From Micromonospora sp. HK10 (lineage in GTDB: Bacteria > Actinomycetota > Actinomycetes > Mycobacteriales > Micromonosporaceae), in assembly GCF_000982955.1 (NCBI RefSeq), contig NZ_KQ058902.1, positions 1 to 64,000 of the forward strand: 64,000 bases of DNA, in the 5' to 3' direction. The notes under the pieces were generated by a model. It ran no database searches. It worked only from the letters and a program-made list of their open reading frames with translations, and was not told the DNA's origin. The position numbers and the translations under genes are program-made. Shown piece after piece: positions 33,640-42,104 of this stretch (position 1 is its first letter; every line of letters begins with the position of its first letter).

Positions 33640-33649
33640 GAGCCCGCCT

Positions 33650-33689
33650 CGTAGAGGGCCAGCCGGCAGGTGACGGTTGGCCCTCTACG
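33650..33689 (+). terminator. Terminator hairpin after TPR gene
   Basis: CGTAGAGGGCCA (33650-33661) pairs perfectly with TGGCCCTCTACG (33678-33689); a 12 bp stem with a 16-base loop, ten bases after the stop. Confidence 0.75.
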
Positions 33690-33862
33690 CGCGTGTCCGG
33701 CTCGCTCCACCATCCGACGCGGGCGGCCGAGGTCCGGCTCCGGTTTCGCACCCGTCGACCGAGCGCCGTGGCACCGCCACTGACGCCGGTGCAGAGGTCA
33801 CGGGCGTCCCCGCCCCGGTCGCGGCCAGCCGTACCCCCGGAATTTTTCCGACGGCCCGCCGG

Positions 33863-33868
33863 TATAGT
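33863..33868 (+). promoter_or_regulatory. -10 element of the FtsX-type ABC operon
   Basis: TATAGT (33863-33868) matches the consensus at five of six positions, about 39 bases before the permease ATG. No clear -35; the region before it (AATTTTTCC) is AT-rich for this genome. Confidence 0.5.
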
Positions 33869-33906
33869 TGCCGACGCACCGTCGAATAAATCCGGCTGGA
33901 GGATGC

Positions 33907-35031
33907 ATGTTCTTGGCTCTGCGCGAGCTCCGCTTCGCGCGCTGGCGGTTCACCCTCATGGGTAGCGTCGTCGCCCTCATCGCGGTACTGGTGGTGTTGC
34001 TGTCCGGGCTCTCCTCGGGCCTGGTCAACGACGGTGTCTCCGGCCTCCAGCGGCTGCCGGTGACCGCCTTCGCCTTCGCCCACGACACCAAGCTGGACTC
34101 GGCGTTCTCCCGCAGCGTGGTGGACCGGAAGCAGCTCGATCAGTGGCGTCAACAGCCGGGCGTACGGGACGCCACCCTCTTCGGCAACCTGCTGGTCAAC
34201 GCCCGCAGCAACCGGGACGTACCCATCGACCTGGCCATGTTCGGGGTGGAACCGGACTCGTTCCTGGCGCCGCCGGTCGCCGAGGGCGCCGGACTGGGCG
34301 ACCCGAACGGCATCGTGGTGTCCCGGACCGCGCTCGACGCCGGCCTGCGGGTCGGCGACACCGTGGTCATCGACCGGATCGGCACCCGGTTCACCGTGGT
34401 CGGCGCCACGTCGGACCAGCGCACCTACGGCCACGTCGACGTCGCCTACGTGCCGCTGGCCGCCTGGCAGCGCCTGCACCAGGGCGTCGGCCCCGGCGAG
34501 GAACTGCGCGCCTCGGCGGCCAACGAGGCCACCGCGATCGCCATCCGGTCCGACGGGGACCTCGACCTCGCCGCCGGCGACGCCGCGGCCGGCACGACCA
34601 GCTTCGACAAGGTCGACGCGTACGGGGGCTCGCCCGGCTACACCGCCGAAACCTCGACCCTGCAACTCATCCAGGTGTTCCTCTACGCCATCTCGGCCCT
34701 GGTCGTCGGCGCGTTCTTCACCGTCTGGACCATCAACCGCCGGCACGAGCTGGCGGTGCTGCGGGCGATCGGCGCGGCCCGGCGGTACCTGCTGCGCGAC
34801 GGGCTGGTGCAGGCGCTGGTGGTGCTCGGCGTCTCGATCGGCGCGGGGATCGCCGTCGGCGTCGGGCTCGGCGGGCTGATCAGTGGCAGCGCGGTGCCGT
34901 TCGCCATCGAGGCGCCCGCGGTGCTGGTCGCCGGCGTCCTGCTGGTCCTGCTCGGCCTGGTCGGTGCGGCCGCCGCCATCGTCCGGATCGCGGCCGTCGA
35001 CCCCCTCACCGCACTGGGAGCACAGCGATGA
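33907..35031 (+). CDS. FtsX/MacB-type ABC transporter permease
   Basis: 374 residues. One N-terminal membrane helix (about 17-40), a large extracytoplasmic domain (about 45-255), then three C-terminal helices, the MacB/DevC topology. NRRHELAVLRAIGAARRYLL is the typical coupling segment. GGAGG precedes the ATG. Such transporters move lipids, peptides or drugs through mechanotransmission. The following ATPase gene overlaps it. Confidence 0.9.
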   Translation: MFLALRELRFARWRFTLMGSVVALIAVLVVLLSGLSSGLVNDGVSGLQRLPVTAFAFAHDTKLDSAFSRSVVDRKQLDQWRQQPGVRDATLFGNLLVNARSNRDVPIDLAMFGVEPDSFLAPPVAEGAGLGDPNGIVVSRTALDAGLRVGDTVVIDRIGTRFTVVGATSDQRTYGHVDVAYVPLAAWQRLHQGVGPGEELRASAANEATAIAIRSDGDLDLAAGDAAAGTTSFDKVDAYGGSPGYTAETSTLQLIQVFLYAISALVVGAFFTVWTINRRHELAVLRAIGAARRYLLRDGLVQALVVLGVSIGAGIAVGVGLGGLISGSAVPFAIEAPAVLVAGVLLVLLGLVGAAAAIVRIAAVDPLTALGAQR

Positions 35032-35705
35032 ACAACCGTACCGGTCTGGACCTGTCCGGCGTGGTCGTCCGCCTCGGCGACGGTGACGCCATGGTCACCG
35101 CGCTGGACGAGGTGAGCCTGACCGTCGCCCCGGGCGAACTGGTGGCCGTCGTCGGGCCCTCCGGCGCGGGCAAGTCGAGCCTGCTCGCGGTGGCCGGCGC
35201 GTTGACCGTCCCGGAACGGGGAACGGTCACCGTCGACGGCCACGACATCGTCGGCATGACCGCCCGGCAACGGGCCGCGTACCGGCGCGACCACATCGGT
35301 TTCGTGTTCCAGAGCGGCAACCTGATCCCGGCGCTCACCTCGCTGGAGCAGCTGCAGCTGATCGCCAAGCTCAGCCCGCGCCGGGCCGACGGCCGTGGCG
35401 CCGCCGCGCTGCTCGCGGACGTGGGGATGGCGCACAAGGCCGACCGCCGGCCGCATCAGCTCTCCGGCGGCGAACGCCAACGGGTCGGCATCGCCCGCGC
35501 GCTGATGGGACGGCCCTCGTTGCTGCTGGTCGACGAACCGACCGCGGCGCTGGACCGGGCCCGCAGCCACGAGGTCGTGCAGCTGATCGCCCAGGAGACG
35601 AAGGAGGCCGGCGTCGCTACCGTTATGGTGACCCACGACCACGACGTGCTGGAACACTGCGACCGGGTGGCCGAGATGATCGACGGGCGGCTCTCGGCCG
35701 GCTGA
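35028..35705 (+). CDS. ABC transporter ATPase (MacB/LolD type)
   Basis: 225 residues. Walker A GPSGAGKSSLL, Q-loop FVFQSGNLIPALT, signature LSGGERQRVGIARAL, Walker B LLLVDEPTAALD and the H-loop THDHDVL are intact. ATG 35028 overlaps the permease stop (ATGA). It energises the FtsX-type permease encoded upstream. Confidence 0.94.
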   Translation: MNNRTGLDLSGVVVRLGDGDAMVTALDEVSLTVAPGELVAVVGPSGAGKSSLLAVAGALTVPERGTVTVDGHDIVGMTARQRAAYRRDHIGFVFQSGNLIPALTSLEQLQLIAKLSPRRADGRGAAALLADVGMAHKADRRPHQLSGGERQRVGIARALMGRPSLLLVDEPTAALDRARSHEVVQLIAQETKEAGVATVMVTHDHDVLEHCDRVAEMIDGRLSAG

Positions 35706-35727
35706 GCGACGCGAGAGAGGAGGACCC

Positions 35728-36309
35728 GTGCCGCGCATCGACGCGCCGACGATCGCGGAGCACCGCGCGCATCGCCGCCGGGTCCTCCTCGACGCCGCCC
35801 GCGCCCTGCTGGTGGAGAACCCGCACGAGGCGCCGAGCCTCACGGCCGTGGCGGCCCGGGCGGGGTTGCCCCGTTCCTCGGTCTACGAGTACTTTCCGTC
35901 CGCCAAGGACATGCTGCTCGAACTGGTGCAGGAGGTCCTGCCGAACTGGTCACGCCGGGTCAACGCCGCGATGGACGCAGCCGGCACCCCGGGCGAGAAG
36001 GTGCTGGCGTACGCCACCGCGAACCTGCGCCTGGTCGCCGAGGGCGAGCACGCGCTCGCCACCGCGCTGATCCAGTCGGTGCCGGGCGATCAGGTCGACG
36101 CCAGCACCCAGCTCATGCACGACCAGATGAGCCAGCCCCTCTGCGCCGCCGTCGAGCAACTGGGCGTGCCCGACCCCGCCACCACGGCGCGCCTGATCAG
36201 CTCGGTCGTCTACACGGCCAGCCGCATGATCGAGGACGGCGCGGAGACGAGCGCCGTCGACGCGCGGGTCCGTGAACTCCTGGCCCCGTTCCTCCTCGGT
36301 CACGTCTAG
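35728..36309 (+). CDS. TetR regulator of the ABC operon
   Basis: 193 residues from GTG 35728, preceded by GAGGAGG. The HTH is PSLTAVAARAGLPRSSVYEY (about 38-57) with FPSAKDMLLELV next. It is third in the ABC operon, 22 bases after the ATPase, and probably controls it in response to the exported compound. Confidence 0.92.
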   Translation: MPRIDAPTIAEHRAHRRRVLLDAARALLVENPHEAPSLTAVAARAGLPRSSVYEYFPSAKDMLLELVQEVLPNWSRRVNAAMDAAGTPGEKVLAYATANLRLVAEGEHALATALIQSVPGDQVDASTQLMHDQMSQPLCAAVEQLGVPDPATTARLISSVVYTASRMIEDGAETSAVDARVRELLAPFLLGHV

Positions 36310-36453
36310 CCAGCGGGACACCGCCGGAGGACACCGTCAGGAGGTGGCCGTCGGGATCAATCGCCATGCACCGACCTCCGCTCCGCTCTCGCACAGCAGG
36401 TATCGCCGACACGGCGTCGGAGCGTTCAGTGGGATTTTGCACTCTCAGTGCAC

Positions 36454-36482
36454 TTGTCTGGGATGACCACGGAATCTAGCGT
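36454..36482 (+). promoter_or_regulatory. Promoter of the DUF2855 gene
   Basis: TTGTCT (36454-36459), a 17-base spacer and TAGCGT (36477-36482), which places the transcript start on ATG 36489. A leaderless mRNA is expected. Confidence 0.55.
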
Positions 36483-36488
36483 CACGCC

Positions 36489-37556
36489 ATGGCTGATTCA
36501 TGGACGTTCGCCGTCGCCCGCGATGACCTCGGTCGGACCACCGTCGTCGCCGGGGCGACCCCGCAGATCCGACCCGGTGAGGCGCTGCTGCGGGTGGAAC
36601 GGGTCGGGCTGACCGCCAACAACGTGACCTACGCGGTCCTCGGTGAATCGATGCGGTACTGGCAGTTCTTTCCGGCCGAGCCGCGTGGGCTGAGCCCGGA
36701 GTGGGGCCTCGCGCCCCTCTGGGGCTTCGCCGAGGTGGTCGAATCAGCCGCCCCCGGCGTCGAGGTGGGGATGCGGGTCTACGGCTACCTTCCGCCGGCC
36801 GGCCATCTGGTGGTGCGGCCGGAGCGGGTTGACCCGACCGGGTTCCGTGACGGCAGCGCTCACCGTGCCGACCTGCCGTCGCCGTACAACGTCTACCGGT
36901 CGACCGCGAACGATGCCGCGTACCGCGCCGACCAGGAGGACCTGCTGGTGCTGTACCGGCCGTTGTTCTTCACCTCCTTCATGTTGGCTGACCAGGTCAT
37001 CGACAACGACTTCTACGGGGCGCGGCAGCTGGTCCTCTCGTCGGCCTCCAGCAAGACCGCGTACGCCGCCGCCTTCGAGTTGCGGGGTCGCGGACCACGG
37101 CTGATCGGCCTCACCTCGCCCGGCAACGTGGCCTTCACACGGTCCCTCGGCAGCTACGACGACGTCCTGCCGTACGACGAGGCCGCCGACCTGGAGGCGG
37201 TGCCGACGGTCTATCTCGACCTGTCCGGAGCCCCGGCGACGCGGGTGGCCCTGCGCGAACACCTCGGAGAATTGCTCGTGCGTGACATTGCCGTCGGCCT
37301 GACCAACCAGATCCCGAACGCGGACGCGGCGGGCGAGGTGTTCTTCGCGCCCGTGCAGATGCGCAAACGGCGCCAGGACTGGGGTCGCGACGGCCTGGAC
37401 CAGCGCTTCGCCGACGCCTGGCGGCGATTCGCCGACGCGGCGGGAGCTTGGCTCGAGGTACGAGCCGGTGCAGGTCCGGAAGATCTCCGGCGCTTCTGGC
37501 TGGACGTCTACCACGGCCGCAGCGAACCGCGCACCGGCCACATCGTCCGGTTCTAG
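36489..37556 (+). CDS. DUF2855 protein (MDR-like)
   Basis: 355 residues. An N-terminal GroES-like segment (EALLRVERVGLTANNVTYAV) and a reduced Rossmann half (LVLSSASSKTAYAAAFELRG then LIGLTSPGNVAFTRSLGSYD) match DUF2855, a divergent branch of the medium-chain dehydrogenase superfamily. It lacks the catalytic zinc ligands, so it is probably a zinc-independent reductase. The biological substrate is unknown. Single-gene transcript. Confidence 0.88.
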   Translation: MADSWTFAVARDDLGRTTVVAGATPQIRPGEALLRVERVGLTANNVTYAVLGESMRYWQFFPAEPRGLSPEWGLAPLWGFAEVVESAAPGVEVGMRVYGYLPPAGHLVVRPERVDPTGFRDGSAHRADLPSPYNVYRSTANDAAYRADQEDLLVLYRPLFFTSFMLADQVIDNDFYGARQLVLSSASSKTAYAAAFELRGRGPRLIGLTSPGNVAFTRSLGSYDDVLPYDEAADLEAVPTVYLDLSGAPATRVALREHLGELLVRDIAVGLTNQIPNADAAGEVFFAPVQMRKRRQDWGRDGLDQRFADAWRRFADAAGAWLEVRAGAGPEDLRRFWLDVYHGRSEPRTGHIVRF

Positions 37557-37639
37557 TGGCGCTCTTGTGAGGTCGAGTCGATGCAGTCTTGGCGGTACTG
37601 ATGGCTGTACGAGGAGGCGAGGGCGTCGGAACGAAGCTT

Positions 37640-37793
37640 GACGCCGTTCGCCCGGGCCGTCGTCAGCAGGGCTGAGCAGGGCGTTTCCGTGGTGGGCCGG
37701 AGGTACCACCATGCGAACCACACCGTCACGATCGCCGGTGAGCCGTTGCCGCTGCGTCTGCACATTTACCAGAGCCTTATGAAGGCTCGATGA
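37640..37793 (+). pseudogene. Gene remnant, copy A of a repeated protein tail
   Basis: An open stretch ends VGRRYHHANHTVTIAGEPLP then LRLHIYQSLMKAR and stop at 37793. The core is homologous, with mainly third-base differences, to the fragment at 38834. It faintly resembles the C-terminal part of integrase-type transposases, but this is not secure. The rest of bases 37557-37640 shows nothing recognisable. Confidence 0.35.
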
Positions 37794-37798
37794 CGGGC

Positions 37799-38329
37799 CT
37801 ACGAGTCGTCGAAGACGTCGTCGAGCACGAGTCTTGCCCGGCCGGGAACCTCCTCCTCCGGGAAGATTTCCGCGCACAGGGCGAGGACCTGCTCCGCGCT
37901 GGTCAACCTGAGGTGGTCGACCAGGAAGCGGATGTCCTCGGCGTCCCGCCGTCGTGCGGCAAGCACCTTCATGGCCAGCAGATGCTCCGGAGACGCCGCC
38001 GCCACCCGCAGGCCGGGGTGATCGAAGACGCGCGGAGCCGTCGCGTCGCCTCCCGGGGCGACATAAGCACTCGCCTGCTCGTTGAGCCACCAGTGCGGCA
38101 GGCCGAGTTCATCCGCTACCGCGCGAGCCTCGTCGAGCACAATGCCATGGGGTTGGAACACCGCGTCGATGTCCCGAGTAGCCCGTCGGGCGTCGTAGGC
38201 CAGAGCCATCGCCGCCCCGCCGAAGATGTAGAGGTCCGCGACCACACCTCGCCTCGCCAGCCGGTCCCCGAGCCGGCGGAAGGCATCCTCGATCGCCGTG
38301 CGGTCCAGCAGTGGATCGTTGATGCTCAC
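37799..38329 (-). CDS. Nucleotidyltransferase-fold protein (DUF6036/AbiEii-like)
   Basis: 176 residues from GTG 38329. The polymerase-beta signature is LYIFGGAAMALAYDARRATR followed by DIDAVF: GG then DxD. SPEHLLAMKVLAARRRDAED and I(R)FLVDHL are the usual C-terminal part. The start overlaps the previous stop (GTGA). Related proteins act as toxins that modify tRNA or as phage-defence AbiE components; the upstream partner would be the antitoxin. Confidence 0.82.
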   Translation of the reverse strand: MSINDPLLDRTAIEDAFRRLGDRLARRGVVADLYIFGGAAMALAYDARRATRDIDAVFQPHGIVLDEARAVADELGLPHWWLNEQASAYVAPGGDATAPRVFDHPGLRVAAASPEHLLAMKVLAARRRDAEDIRFLVDHLRLTSAEQVLALCAEIFPEEEVPGRARLVLDDVFDDS

Positions 38330-38718
38330 GCGACGTTCAACTCCTGCGCCGACACGTACACGCCCCGACGACGGAATGCTGCTGGCGCGTGTACCACCGC
38401 GTCGACCCGGGCGGCACGGGTGTTGAACGGAAACCAGAACCGCCGCAGCGACCGCGTCTCGACCCACGGTGGCGCACCCCGCCCGTCCTTGGCGGCCAGG
38501 TGCTCCGTCAACGCCGCGAGGAATACGTCCCAGCGCTCGTCGCCGGTGGACGTTGGTTCCTGGCCCAGTAGACCGGCGCGTATCTCGGCCGGCTCCCAGC
38601 GGTACTCCTCAAGGAACTCCGCCACCAACCGCCACCGTCGCGTCTCGTCGGACCCGACGAGCAGATCCCCTAGGCGTGCCACGGTCATCGGTTCATACCT
38701 CGCGGCGCGATTCCTCAT
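38326..38718 (-). CDS. Partner of the nucleotidyltransferase, probable antitoxin
   Basis: 130 residues. The start ATG 38718 has GAGGGA directly upstream. RLGDLLVGSDETRRWRLVAE and FLEEYRWEPAEIRAGLL suggest a helical N-terminal region. The C-terminus RRRGVYVSAQELNVA leads into the next gene. No family is recognised with confidence; the coupled order suggests the antitoxin or targeting subunit of a two-gene module. Confidence 0.7.
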   Translation of the reverse strand: MRNRAARYEPMTVARLGDLLVGSDETRRWRLVAEFLEEYRWEPAEIRAGLLGQEPTSTGDERWDVFLAALTEHLAAKDGRGAPPWVETRSLRRFWFPFNTRAARVDAVVHAPAAFRRRGVYVSAQELNVA

Positions 38719-38833
38719 TCCCTCGACGCTAGTACATTCGGCGGCGCATCCGTAGCCAGCCACAGCCCGATTCGGGCAGCCAACCAGAGCATCACGACGC
38801 GCTGCGGCCGACTGGTTCGCACGCAAGATCAAC

Positions 38834-38925
38834 AAGGTGGGCCGGAGGTACCACTATGCGAACCAAACGGCGACCATTGCCGGTGCCCCGTTACCCCTGC
38901 CGCGAACGAGAACGCTGGCAGGTAG
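38834..38925 (+). pseudogene. Gene remnant, copy B of the repeated protein tail
   Basis: GGTGGGCCGGAGGTACCAC begins a segment coding VGRRYHYANQTATIAGAPLP, homologous to copy A at 37.7 kb. No start codon or complete domain is present. With copy A it brackets the nucleotidyltransferase pair as roughly 75 percent identical direct repeats. Confidence 0.35.
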
Positions 38926-38973
38926 GGCTGCGTCGTGACGAACTATCGCATGCGGCGCGTCGGAGGACGCCGC

Positions 38974-39893
38974 TCAGACCGCTCGGCCGCAACACTTCTT
39001 GTACTTGGCTGTCGATCCGCACCAGCATGGGGAGTTCCGCGGTGGCGGCCACGCGATGGTGTGCTCCTCGGGAAGGGTCTCGCTGTAGCGGACCTTGAGC
39101 GCTGGATCGAGAGGCGACTCGCCGGTCCGGTCCGCGAACTCACAGAGATCGGCGACAGTTGCCGGCGCCACCCGAATGGCTGGCACACCGCCGTTCGCCA
39201 ACTCACGCCACCGGCGCTCCGCAGCCTGATAGTGCTCGTCGTCCGTCGTGTCATGTTCCTGGGGCCACCGCCGTCGCGCCTCGGCCCGCTCCGGGCGCTG
39301 GAAGATCAGCATCCGCATCTGCCGTGGCACCCGTCCAGAGACCACGGCGTCCCGCACACCATCCACGTCGACAAGCCGCTGCCGCTGTGGCGGCACCGCC
39401 GGAGCCAGCTCATCGGTAGTGTCCGGCACCAGCCCCAGCTGCCGACGTACCTCACGACGACCGCGAATCATCACCGAAGACATCTGCATCCAGCCATCCG
39501 GGCCCTTCAGCGCCCGCGACTCCTCGGCGGACAGGCGGGCCACCGCCCGGTCGTACCAGCGCAACGCACCATGCAGGTCGCCTCGCTCGGCGAGCAGCTC
39601 GGCGACCAGCGTGCAGTGACCGTCATCCATCGCTGTGTGTGAGCCAGGCGATCCAGCACGACATACGCCTCATCGACGTCACCCTGCTCGAATCGCACCT
39701 CAGCGAGCTGCGCCATCCCGTAGCAGCCGTCCCCACCGCCGTCAGTGATCAGCCTGGTCAGCAGGTCGGCTGCTCGGTCGAACCGCCCAGCCCGACGCCA
39801 TGCGTCGGCAGCCTCGAGCAGGATCTCACCTCGCTCGTCCGGATACCGCTCCACCTCAGCCTCAAGGGCTGCAGCCTCGTCAGCCACACTCAT
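38974..39893 (-). pseudogene. TPR/SEC-C protein broken at a TG repeat
   Basis: The N-terminal part runs from ATG 39893 (MSVADEAAALEAEVE, then TPR-like helices LLEAADAWRRAGRFDRAADL) to about 39636. The C-terminal part continues in another frame (MDDGHCTLVAELLAERGDL) to a zinc-binding SEC-C motif CWCGSTAKYKKCC. Removing one dinucleotide from (TG)4 at 39634-39641 joins them as LAHTAMDDGHC. Either a recent mutation, a phase-variable switch or a base-call error. An ATG at 39630 exists but has no Shine-Dalgarno. SEC-C tails often mediate ribosome or SecB-like contacts. Confidence 0.7.
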
Positions 39894-39953
39894 CGACGCG
39901 GCACCTACCGTACTGATTGCCTTGACACCATCGGGCACGCAGAGCCAGGGGCG

Positions 39954-40241
39954 TCAGGAGCGGTACACATCCCTTCGATGATCAATGTCCACAACGGTCA
40001 CGATGCGGTTGTCGTCGTCGATGCGGTAGATGATCCGGTAAGTGCCTCGCCGGGCGCTGAACCGATCCGACAACGGCGGCAACAAACGCTTCCCGACCCG
40101 GTAGGGCTCTCGCACCAACGGCCCGGTCATGAACTCGTACGCGGCAATCACAACGGCCTCAGGCAACAGTTCGGCGAGCGCTCGACGGACGGTCGGCGTG
40201 GTGCGAAGCCCGTACGGATCTTCCAACGGCCGAGGGCTCAC
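39954..40241 (-). CDS. relE: RelE/ParE-family toxin
   Basis: 95 residues. YRVGKRLLPPLSDRFSARRG and YRIIYRIDDDNRIVTVVDID give the RelE core with the basic residues that contact mRNA in the ribosome; the C-terminal HRRDVYRS is typical. The GTG start overlaps the antitoxin stop (GTGA). The toxin would cleave mRNA when the antitoxin is lost. Confidence 0.9.
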   Translation of the reverse strand: MSPRPLEDPYGLRTTPTVRRALAELLPEAVVIAAYEFMTGPLVREPYRVGKRLLPPLSDRFSARRGTYRIIYRIDDDNRIVTVVDIDHRRDVYRS

Positions 40242-40522
40242 GCGGCCGAGGCGCGACGGGCGCGAATGGTCTCCGCAAGCTGGTCGGCGGACACCTCTTC
40301 ACCTCGGGCCAGTTCCGCGTCGGAATCGGCCAGCCGCCGCAGGGTGTCCGCATCCCCGAGAACCGCGACGGTTTCCTCCAGACGCTCCAGGTCCTCCACC
40401 GACACCAGCACGGCGGACGGCCGGCCGTGCACCGTCACCGTCACCCGCTCGTGGTGGTCGTGCACCCGCCCCACCAGCTCAGAAAGCCGAGTCTTCACTT
40501 CCCCCAACGGCAGCGTCGTCAT
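40238..40522 (-). CDS. Phd/YefM-family antitoxin
   Basis: 94 residues. TTLPLGEVKTRLSELVGRVH and ERVTVTVHGRPSAVLVSVED are the Phd/YefM DNA-binding domain; the acidic C-terminal half would wrap the toxin. ATG 40522 lies seven bases after a -10 box with no Shine-Dalgarno. It probably represses its own promoter through the inverted repeat at 40522-40539. Confidence 0.9.
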   Translation of the reverse strand: MTTLPLGEVKTRLSELVGRVHDHHERVTVTVHGRPSAVLVSVEDLERLEETVAVLGDADTLRRLADSDAELARGEEVSADQLAETIRARRASAA

Positions 40523-40558
40523 GGTCACAAGTATGACCAAAATCCGCTGGGGCGTCCA
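40522..40558 (-). promoter_or_regulatory. Toxin-antitoxin promoter and operator
   Basis: On the minus strand, TGGACG (-35, 40553-40558), a 17-base spacer and CATACT (-10, 40530-40535) place the transcript start at ATG 40522. The palindrome TGGTCA-N6-TGACCA (40522-40539) covers the -10 and start, so the antitoxin can repress. Confidence 0.6.
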
Positions 40559-40635
40559 CCGTTCCTCCAGACAACACGCCGATGGTTCGCATGGTGAACG
40601 CACGTCGCTAGGAAACGGCAGGTCAGAGAAATGTG

Positions 40636-40709
40636 TGGGGCGGACGGGACTCGAACCCGTGACCGATGGATTATGAGTCCACTGCTCTAACCCGCTGAGC
40701 TACCGCCCC
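40636..40709 (-). tRNA. tRNA with CAU anticodon (Met, or Ile2)
   Basis: Reads on the minus strand as GGGGCGG acceptor, D-arm GCTC-AGCGGGTTA-GAGC, anticodon stem GTGGA-CTCATAA-TCCAT, T-arm ACGGG-TTCGAGT-CCCGT, and CCGCCCC-A. 74 bases; CCA is not encoded. The CAU anticodon fits elongator tRNA-Met or lysidine-modified tRNA-Ile2; the stem sequences alone do not separate them here. Confidence 0.92.
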
Positions 40710-40862
40710 GCTACCGCGCCGGATCGTAACCCGCTCAATGGATCACCGACCACCACCGAACGGGCCGCATCATGATTCGTTCGCCACGATGAGCAACGCG
40801 AGGATAACAGCGCGCCGCCCCGCAGCCGTCCCTTCAGGTGCGCAGCACCCGAGCCGTCCGGG

Positions 40863-42104
40863 TCAGCCCTCGCCGCGCAGCTCCGCGAGGACCGCGCCGA
40901 CCGCCCGCCAGCCGCTGGCCAGCGCCCCCTGGATGGATGGGGTGTCGCGGTGGTCCCCGGCCACGAAGAGCCCGTCGCCGAGCGAGACCGGTTTGCGCAG
41001 CCGGCCCTGCGGCGGCGGCGCGGCGGGCAGGGCGTTCGGGACCGTGACGGTGGTCAGGTGGGTCCAGTCGGCGGTGGAACGGCCGTAGAGGCGGTCCAGT
41101 TCGCGGCGGATCACCGGCTCGGGCGGGGCCTGCGTCCCGACCACCGAGGTGGCCACCAGGTGCCGCCCGGCCGGGGCGTACGTGGGTGCGGCATTGCTGG
41201 CCACCACCGTGTTGGCGACCAGTTCCCGGCGGTCCCCGTCGAGCAGCAGGATCGGCTCGGTCAACGGCGGGGTGTCGGTGCTGTGGTAGTAGGTCGTGTA
41301 GCCGTGCATCCGTACCCGGGCCAGTCGGGGCAGCAGCGTGGCCGCCGCCGGCGGGTCCACGGCGACCACGACGGCGCGGCAGGCGATCTCCCCGGTCCGG
41401 GTACGCACCCGGCCGGGCGTGACCTCGACGACCGGGGTGCGCAGCTCGATCAGTTCGGCGGGCAGCGGGCCGGCGATGGCGCGGGGCAGCGCGGCCATCC
41501 CCTGGGCGGGCAGGCCGATCCGGCCCCGGGCGAAGGCGCGCAGGATCATCGCCAGGACGTGGCTGGAGGTGGCGAGTTCCCGGTCGAGGAGCACGCCGGA
41601 GAGAAACGGCCGGAGCAGTTCCTCGACGATGGCGCCGGAGAGGCCGGCCTGGCGCAGCGCGGCCTCGCTGGTCGTCTCGGGCGCGTTGAGCAGCTGGCCG
41701 ATCGGCAGCACGGCGCAGCTGGTGGCGAAGCTGGCGAGCCGCAGCCGGTCGGTGAGCGAACCGACCCCGGCGGTGAGGGTCCCGGGTGCGCCGGCGAGGT
41801 CGCGCAGCGGGTTGACCAGCCGTTCGAGGCGGTCGGCGCGGCGGACCAGCACGCCGGAGGTGAACCAGCCGAGGTCCAGGGCGGCCAGGTCGAGCAGGCC
41901 GGTGAGGCGCGGGTAGGCGGTGTTGAGCACCTGGAAACCGCGGTCCAGCAGGTAGCCGTCGACCGCGTCGGTGGCGACCCGACCGCCGAGCCGGTCGCCG
42001 GCCTCGAGCAGCCGCCAGGGCACGCCGGCGCGGTGCAGGCGGCGCGCGGCGGCGAGGCCGGCCAGCCCGCCACCGACGATGACGACGTCGGTCTCACCGG
42101 CCAC
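40863..42104 (-). CDS. FAD-dependent oxidoreductase (amine oxidase-like)
   Basis: 413 residues. The dinucleotide motif VIVGGGLAGLAAARRL and the GG motif GDRLGGRVATD start the protein; the C-terminal FAD segment is FVAGDHRDTPSIQGALASG. The fold is that of phytoene desaturase/protoporphyrinogen oxidase-like flavin amine oxidases. GGAGGTGA precedes the GTG start, which overlaps the end of the MMPL gene by 11 bases. The pairing suggests it modifies a lipid-like compound handled by the transporter. Confidence 0.88.
   Translation of the reverse strand: MAGETDVVIVGGGLAGLAAARRLHRAGVPWRLLEAGDRLGGRVATDAVDGYLLDRGFQVLNTAYPRLTGLLDLAALDLGWFTSGVLVRRADRLERLVNPLRDLAGAPGTLTAGVGSLTDRLRLASFATSCAVLPIGQLLNAPETTSEAALRQAGLSGAIVEELLRPFLSGVLLDRELATSSHVLAMILRAFARGRIGLPAQGMAALPRAIAGPLPAELIELRTPVVEVTPGRVRTRTGEIACRAVVVAVDPPAAATLLPRLARVRMHGYTTYYHSTDTPPLTEPILLLDGDRRELVANTVVASNAAPTYAPAGRHLVATSVVGTQAPPEPVIRRELDRLYGRSTADWTHLTTVTVPNALPAAPPPQGRLRKPVSLGDGLFVAGDHRDTPSIQGALASGWRAVGAVLAELRGEG

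Noticed and set aside
40636-40709. Attachment site for a mobile element at the tRNA 3-prime end
   Set aside because: No second copy of the tRNA end and no integrase in the window.
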